Position numbers and translations under genes: made by a program
NCBI GenBank assembly: GCA_003991915.1
Contig: RQTK01000013.1
Coordinates: 637,387 to 701,386 of the forward strand
Direction of reading: 5' to 3'
Source of the DNA: Elysia chlorotica
Lineage: Eukaryota > Mollusca > Gastropoda > Plakobranchidae
Length of the DNA: 64,000 nucleotides
Notes under the pieces: model-generated
Told to the model about the DNA's origin: nothing
The model's input: only the letters and a program-made list of their open reading frames with translations
The model's database searches: none
In this document: one piece after another, positions 36,386 to 64,000 of the stretch
Layout of the letters: every line of letters begins with the position of its first letter
How positions within the stretch are numbered: the stretch's first letter is position 1

Positions 36386-36859
36386 AATTATTTTTAAGGA
36401 TTGTGTATCATACTTTGCAGTCACTAGATCTAAGTGGAGAAAGTTTTCTAAATAAGATATTCTCACCTTTTAGGTTCAGCAAAAAAAAAAACAACAACAT
36501 TGCTGTCAATAAAAGATATAAATCCTAAAAAAAAATTGATCCTAATCGAAAGCTAAGGAGGCTTCCATCTTGGAAATATTTAACTTTGCCTTGTTTGCAC
36601 CATCCCAAGTTAAATTCCAAAATATTTGTAAAAGTTTTCTAAGTAAACTAGATTCTTGTAATCTTACTGAAAAATGTTTTGTTTTATTTTTCAAAATGTT
36701 GAATTATTATGATTAACTTTTAAAAATATAAAAAAAAACATTTCATGGGACTTGAAAGTGGTAAAAGACGTTTGGTCTTTAGAAAAAAATAATTTTGGCT
36801 TCTAGTCTGGACTTTAGCCGGCTTCAACAGAGAGAAGTAATCACCACCTCGACATTTTC

Positions 36860-37395
36860 AATGGTCTGCACGATGAGGAGGCTGTTAATATAGTAAGCTA
36901 TAATCCCAGGACATTGAGGTATATATGGCAACGAAAGGGCAGGTGATTTGACACGCAGAGGTTCTGGATTGAATCAAGTACAAAATGTCTCACCTTCCAA
37001 GAAGCCAAAACCATCCTCAAGAATGTGAGAATGGACAAATGGAAGAAAGGTCACACAAAACACAACAAGCACGACAGTATCTATAGTTCGAACAGACAGT
37101 GCCAGACAGGGATATGCCGTCTCAGATCTGGGTACAACCGACTTAGGTACCAAAGGTATGAAATTTACTAACTTGGACAGTCGTATCTGTGCTCGTGTGG
37201 TGCAGCAGCAAAAACTGTAGAGCATGCGCTACAAGACTGCAATAACCATAAAGACAGCAGAAGAATTGTATGGACCCAGCAAACGCATTTGCAACGCAAC
37301 CTCTACGAATCCTTAGCCAAAACTTCAACATTTGTTGCCCTGGCAGGGTTTGATGTGTAACACAACAGCATAGGAGAATGAGAAAAAAAAAAAAA
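36860..37395 (+). pseudogene. LINE 3' fragment, end of RNase H and C-terminus
   Basis: Translated across frames it gives IIPGH-GIYGNERAGDLTRRG (RNase H end), then FQEAKTILKNVRMDKWKKGH, CRLRSGYNRLRYQRYE and YLCSCGAAAKTVEHALQDCN, the zinc-knuckle-like CxCG...H...C tail of Jockey/I-type LINE proteins, ending FVALAGFDV. An A-rich run at 37381-37395 may be the 3' tail. It contains its own IPGH motif, so it is not the other half of the fragment at 34450. Confidence 0.75.
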
Positions 37396-39270
37396 GAATG
37401 CGATATATTATCGTGACATCAGCTAATCTAGCAAAGACTTGAACCTTGTAGGGATTGTCCAACAGTCTACTGCCTGAGCTTCTGGCTCCTCTTTAAAGAA
37501 ATGTCATGACCATTTAAGCAGTGAAGCAGCACTAATAACACAAGTACACAGACAGACCAGGTGGGCCTACATTCAACTGAAATCATCTATGAATAAAAGT
37601 ACATTTAAAACACCGTTTACTTATATTCTTTGTAAGTGGAAATCTCGATCACTGCACGCTTCACTTAACATCTTACAGTGTTTCCAGACCGCAAGAAAGC
37701 TTTACAAGACCCCCCTCCCGCCCCCTCACCCTTTCCTCCAGTCCTTCTCAGTACATTTACTAGTAACACTGAGGGAGACGAGAAGAAACACCTTAGTATA
37801 ATTAGGCGGACGTGGAGTTGTTTTAAGACAAACATGGCAGGTTGGCAGAGAGGTTCGGGCACCAAAAGCGCAGCGGGCATTCATCCGTGCGGAACTGGTG
37901 GAGGGGTGAGGAATACAACAGTAGATCGCGAATTTGACATAACAACGTACTATCGAGTTATAGATAATGAAAGCAGTTAGAGCGTTTTTCTTCTGAGGTC
38001 AGAAAATCTCGTCACTTACATCAAGGCTTTGAGTCTAATCTAAGTCCGTGCCAATGACCAAACTTAGTGATTATTCATCGATCTGCACATTGAGAATCCG
38101 CCTCAGTGTGAGCAGGGCAGCAGCCGCTCTTTAAGCCTCTAAACAAGCGAAGCATGCAGAATGCGGCGAGTGGTGTGGGCTTTGCACTGCACTCTGTCAT
38201 TTACTGCTTGATAACGATACAGTTATATCTCTCAGGTTGCTCCTGTGTTAATACATTCTATCAAAGCGCTTCCTAGCACTTAACAGCATGACCTTCTCAC
38301 CTTTTATTGAAATAAATTCATATGGAGCAAGCAACGCGCTTCTTTAGGCCGTGAATTATTGATAGCATGTCAGAGGAGACTCAACAATATTATCCTTACA
38401 CAGAACCAGTATTGCTATAAAGTGCCAGTGGGACGTAAAGCGCTGAGATCAAGGCTTTTTACCGCGCTATTTCACAAAATAATCAGGGACATAAAAAACA
38501 CCAGATAAAATTGTAAGTCTTTGTATGGGCGGCTGAATCGTATGCACCGGGACGTCTTGCTAAAAGGCAATGAAACTAATTATTATAACTATTGTTAGAT
38601 TAGAATTTAGAGAGGAAAAAATATTTGTTAGCAAGTAAACCTGAAATTAATCACTATTCAGAATGTGAAGCTGTCCCCTACTTTAAAGTCCCAAAGATGT
38701 CCATGGGAGACCCTGTAAAACAACATGTTCCTCATCTAACATTGAACAATTTTGCATGCTATCAAACAGACCCTTACGTGGATTGTCATCTTTTTCTCTT
38801 GGAAAATCACACCAAGGGCCCACACGTATCGGCGCTGCTGGCTCCAAACCACCAGTATGGGAAGAAAGGCGGCTGGGTGAGGGCGCAAATCTCAAATTTT
38901 TTTTTTTTTTTTTTTTAAAGCGCGTGCTGTACCTACTGGGCTACCTCAGTGTCGTAACAATAAGTAGTAGGCGAAGTAGCAAGACAGTGCTGATTGTGTT
39001 GTAAACTGTCATATGAATATCTGGACCAACACTTAATTATTCAGTGCACCTTAAAATCTCTTTTATATCGCATCCAATTAGGGTGGTTTTCCATGCTGTT
39101 ACTGCAAAAGAGTTTGCAGCTAGCTACATATATTGTAAATATATTATGTTTCAGGTTTTTATCTTGTATTATGATTTTCCAACCTCCGTATGTGCTCTAT
39201 TCTTTAATGCGATTTACATTCATCTCCTGTAAAAGTATTTTACGAAAAAACTTTATTTTAAAATAGTTCC
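37396..39270. other. Intergenic; possible retroposed piece at 38.65-38.95 kb
   Basis: No gene recognised. A poly-T run at 38898-38916 followed by tRNA-like CTACTGGGCTACCTCAGTG may mark a different SINE or retroposed fragment on the minus strand; evidence is weak. Confidence 0.4.
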
Positions 39271-40345
39271 ACCGACAATCTTCTGTTCCGTGAAATGTTG
39301 TGTGTGCAATCTATTATTCTATTATATAACTTACGACATGCCAATCATCAATTGCATAATAGTTTCCGCTGACAATACTCTATTCTGTAGACGTTTTTTC
39401 TGCTACAATGCTTAACTTTATAATTTTTCAACAGACTCTTTGTTTATCGGTCTTAAAAACGTCACAACAATCTTCTATATTGTAACGAGTTTCGAAACAG
39501 GTTTTTATCTTGTAATTTGTTTCCTAACAATATATCTTGCAACATGTTTCATGAGTATATTCTGTGTTGTAATTTATTTCACCGCAACCATCGTTCTTGT
39601 TATTGGTCTCACGACAATCTTCTCTTTTATGACATATTTTGTGTTTGCCTTTTCATAGGCTTTACGATAGTCTTATAACAGTCAGGTTATAATGTTTCAC
39701 GATAGTCTTATATCTGGTAACGATGTTTCATGATAGTCGTATATCTGCTTATAATGTTTCACGATAGTCTTATATCTGGTAATAATGTTTCACGATAGTC
39801 TTATATCTGGTAATAATGTTTCACGATAGTCTTATATCTGGTAATAATGTTTCACGATAGTCTTATATCTGGTAATAATGTTTCACGATAGTCTTATATC
39901 TGGTAACAATGTTTCACGATAGTCTTATATCTGGTAATAATATTTCACGATTGTCTATATCTGGTAATAAGATTTCACGATAGGCTTATATCTGGTAATG
40001 TTTCAGGACAGTCTTTTATCTGGTAATAAGTTTCATGATTGTTTATATCTGGTAATGTTTCAGGACAGTCTTTTATCTTGTTTTTATGTTTCATGATTGT
40101 TTACTATCTCAAAATAGTTTTCAGGATTGTCTAATATATCAGCTTGGTAATTAGCTTCCAATGGTCTTATATTTTGCAATGGAATCTACGATATTCCTAT
40201 AACATTGTTATGGGTTTCACAACAACCTGCTCTCTTGTAATGGGTTTCACGACAACCTGCTCTCTTGTAATGGGTTTCACGACAACCTGCTCTCTTGTAA
40301 TGGGTTTCGCGACAATCTTCTTTCTTGCAACGCTAGGTGTCGCTG
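39271..40345. repeat. Degenerate 30-31-bp minisatellite
   Basis: At 39690-40010 the unit is GTTTCACGATAGTCTTATAT plus CTGGTAATAAT (31 bp, about 10 clean copies). At 40210-40330 a 30-bp relative (TGGGTTTCACGACAACCTGC plus TCTCTTGTAA) occurs four times. Upstream 39271-39660 holds poorly conserved relatives, so the array is old on the left and recently homogenised on the right. Confidence 0.88.
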
Positions 40346-42464
40346 CATGCGACTGTAACTGACGACGCTTTCCTCCAGGGGCTAACGGAGATCTTTGTTT
40401 CCGTCACGCTTGAGCACGCCATTGCACCGCCGACCATGAAAACTGTGTTTGTATAATCGTGCACTGAACCTTGAGACAGCAAAGGGGATTGAATGTAAGT
40501 GAGCTAGCTTAATGCCATTAAGAAATCGTTTCTGCGCCAAGCACTTCATGCAATGCGTTTCGAGTTGTTTGTGGCACCTACGGCTGGTTAGAAGTTAAAG
40601 TTGTGACTGAAAATTCCCTATGAATATACAAGCTTTCACCTTCTCTATAGATTGGTATTTTATGTGTTTATGTGTTTTTTCAAATGGATCATTATCATGC
40701 ATTTGGAACGAATTTTGGTGTGCTACTGCTGGTTAAGGAAAAGTGATGGAAGCTGTTCATAGTAATTCGTACAATGCAATTGCAGAGGAGGGATAGTATA
40801 CTATTATAAAAGTAAACAGTGGTGTTATCTTTTAAGAATAATTCTAAACAGAAAATAATTCTAATTTGCGATAGTAATTTCGAGCATATTAAACAAAGAC
40901 TCGTCAAACAAAATATCACCTTCTATATTGAATGATATGTTATGTAGTTCTAATGCGTTGTTAATTCCATGCACTAAAAACTGTTCGTATAATCTTGTTT
41001 TCAGGAAAAAAGTATTTTGCCAGTACACTAAGTGTTAGTACATATTGTAGATTTTCCACGGGTGTGGATTCTATCTGGTGTGCTTACGGCAGTGATAAAA
41101 ATAAATTTTAAAGAATCAGCAGAGAAATTAACTGCTAACTCTATACTAGACACCTTTTTAAAAAGGGGTGTTATTTGAGTAACATAATTATGCGAGTACA
41201 CCTTTAGCATACCAGGCACTAAATTTCTTGATCAAGCCTAGGAATAGCTACAAAAATACAGAGCGAATAGGGCAGGATCTAGACATTTCGTTTTCAGAAA
41301 ATAAACAAGCTAACCTGGACGCTCTGACCCGGTAAGAAACGATCTCTTACAGGCGAATTGGTGAAATGTTCAACTCGTTCTGTGGACTAAAATTGCACTA
41401 ACTTTAACATGTTTCGGGCATAATGATAGTTATTATTCACAGGTCTCACCTAAACAAGGTGATTTGGAATTCTATCAGTCACAGTGGTAAATGTGTTAGA
41501 TGTACATGTATACATAGAGCAATCATCAACCCAGTCTACCACCTGATTCAATGTTTCAAATATCACTCAATGCTTGATAAATTTAAAAGCTTTATAAATC
41601 CGTATTGCAATTTTTCTTACTCTAAGGACACTTGTGCAGTACCTGTTTAAATCCAATTAATAATGAATTTAACGTCATTACTAAAATAAACTTATCTAAT
41701 TACGGAATAGTTTCTTATTTTGTATTGTACATTTAGAAAAAGTCTTCACATTTATTATTGCTTAATATTAAACGATTGTAACCGTTATCCAATAGATAAA
41801 AAATTAGAGGATGTGAAGAGTTTGATCATTGCTATACTCACCGCTACTGTGGCTGTCGATATTGACACGTTTTACTTTAGGCGATAATTAATCATACGCC
41901 ATTTTTTGTTTGGTTGATGGGTCTATGGTTAATAGCAGCAATTACCCTCCCCCTCTCTTTCTCACGCCCTGAAACAAAATTGATTAGTTTAATTTTCCAA
42001 AGGTGAGGATGTTTTGTTTATTTGGGAAGACAGGTCAGTATTTAGTTCTGTTGTGTCGATTAACATCGTAACTGGTATTTGATTTAGCACTATTTTAGTA
42101 TTAGAATTGAACTGGTGGCAATAACCACTCACTTGGTGTTTGTTTAATTACTTATACAGTAAATTATTTTTCATGCTAAGGGAACCCCCCAAAAAAGAAA
42201 GCGTTGATTAGAAATTTACAGTTTTCATGTTATATCATGACAAAAGGAATAAAAATATTAAAGCTAAAACCTAAAAAAGACCTTGTCGTCAGCGTATAAA
42301 ATACCGTATTTTATTAACAGTTAGCCGTAAAGTCCTTGAAATGTACTTTGCTAAAAAGCGACGCTTCTTAATTACACCACCACAGAACAGAGGAAAAGAA
42401 AGACAGAGACAGAGACAGAGTTGTAGACAGAAACAGAGACAAACAGAGAGACAGACAATAAGAT
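40346..42464. other. Intergenic, nothing recognised
   Basis: AT-rich, no motif-bearing frames. A (GA)n tract begins at about 42465 and ends near 42520. Confidence 0.5.
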
Positions 42465-42523
<59 letters not shown>

Positions 42524-42670
42524 AGAGACAGAGAGAGAGATACAGATGTTTTCTATTATCCATGCTTTATTATATCATTGTTGAAGATTATTACCTTATC
42601 AGTTAAGTCAAGTATTATATATCGTGATATTTTTTACGTTGTAGAACTGAGGTGTACCAGACTTTAAATT

Positions 42671-42910
42671 TGAGTTAGTTACTTGGCTTTCAATGTAAGC
42701 ACTATATATGCCATACTATCGATGAGTCCCAAGACTCGGAAATTTTACATGTCGCTACACAGACACATTGCGGGAACACTATAACTTAACTCCTGTCTCA
42801 GCCGTCATAATTATTATCATTGAAAAATAAATGTTTGACCAATCGGGGACTCCGAACCAGAGACCTGCCGGGTGGCAGACCAACGCTCTCCCTCTTATGC
42901 CGGTTCGCCC
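42671..42910 (-). mobile_element. SINE copy (family A), diverged
   Basis: Old copy: GTCCCAAGACTCGG, CTGTCTCAGCC and the head ending GCCGGTTCGCCC. Internal deletion around the family's CCGACCCAACC segment. Confidence 0.75.
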
Positions 42911-63802
<20,892 letters not shown>

Positions 63803-63929
63803 GTGGACACACAAACCGCCCTTGCTATAGTTATGGATGTTAAGAAATACCAAAGAAGAAATTATGGGGCACTCTAGAAAAGCTGTAACAGACTGCTTAC
63901 TGCATAAAGGAGTTTAACGTGAAAATTGA

Positions 63930-64000
63930 AGAAGGAGAAGAAGAAGAAGAAGAAGAAGAAGAAGAAGAAGAAGAAGAAGAAGAAGAAGAAGAAGAAGAAG
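63930..64000. repeat. (GAA)n microsatellite at the window edge
   Basis: GAA repeated to the last base; its full length is not visible. Confidence 0.97.

Noticed and set aside
34450-37395. One LINE interrupted by the P-like relic
   Set aside because: Both LINE pieces include the same IPG(H) region, so they overlap in the parent element instead of being complementary.
38625-38918. Frames around a poly-T run, including a minus-strand GPWCDFPREKDD frame
   Set aside because: Could be a retroposed piece, but no family was recognised and no phase-consistent exon neighbours were found.

Overview
This is eukaryotic, metazoan genomic DNA: AT-rich, intron-rich, and packed with microsatellites, minisatellites and remnants of many transposon classes. 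RNase H1 with an N-terminal hybrid-binding domain, a secreted PAN+galectin protein, a recurring tRNA-derived SINE, clusters of CTAGATCT and a mariner element together suggest an invertebrate, most likely a mollusc and probably a gastropod. That placement is inference; no species can be named from the sequence. Exon models were built by hand from protein similarity, GT/AG sites and codon-phase continuity. Most long open frames here are artefacts of tandem repeats.

Layout. (1) 274-3577, minus: RNase H1, five exons, 3' end beyond the left edge. (2) 5.1-15.5 kb: a decayed Merlin transposase, a 5'-truncated LINE, several SINEs, long trinucleotide arrays and a 304-base assembly gap. (3) 15.6-17.05 kb, minus: a secreted PAN+galectin-like protein with a tandem partial copy of its 3' end. 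(4) 22.15-24.76 kb, minus: four exons of a phytanoyl-CoA dioxygenase (PhyH) family gene; its last exon carries a frame-breaking 113-bp tandem duplication, and a mariner element (24817-26139) lies just upstream. (5) 26-45 kb: no host gene recognised; SINEs, a 268-bp-arm inverted repeat, two LINE RNase H fragments, a decayed P/THAP9-like transposase and a degenerate minisatellite. (6) 45554 to the right edge, plus: six phase-consistent exons of a protein with two cyclic-nucleotide-binding (CNB) domains, continuing past the window.

The most striking observation is in the CNB gene. Three of its introns hold minisatellites whose units look like copies of the adjoining splice junction. Intron 1 has about 110 copies of a 35-bp unit made of the last bases of exon 1 plus its 5' splice site, each with CAG|GTGAGT. 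Intron 4 has 12 copies of a 51-bp unit made of the end of exon 4 plus its donor, most with the donor G mutated to T. Intron 2 has about 28 copies of a 25-bp unit that runs into, and resembles, the exon 3 acceptor. The host genes here are not functionally linked.
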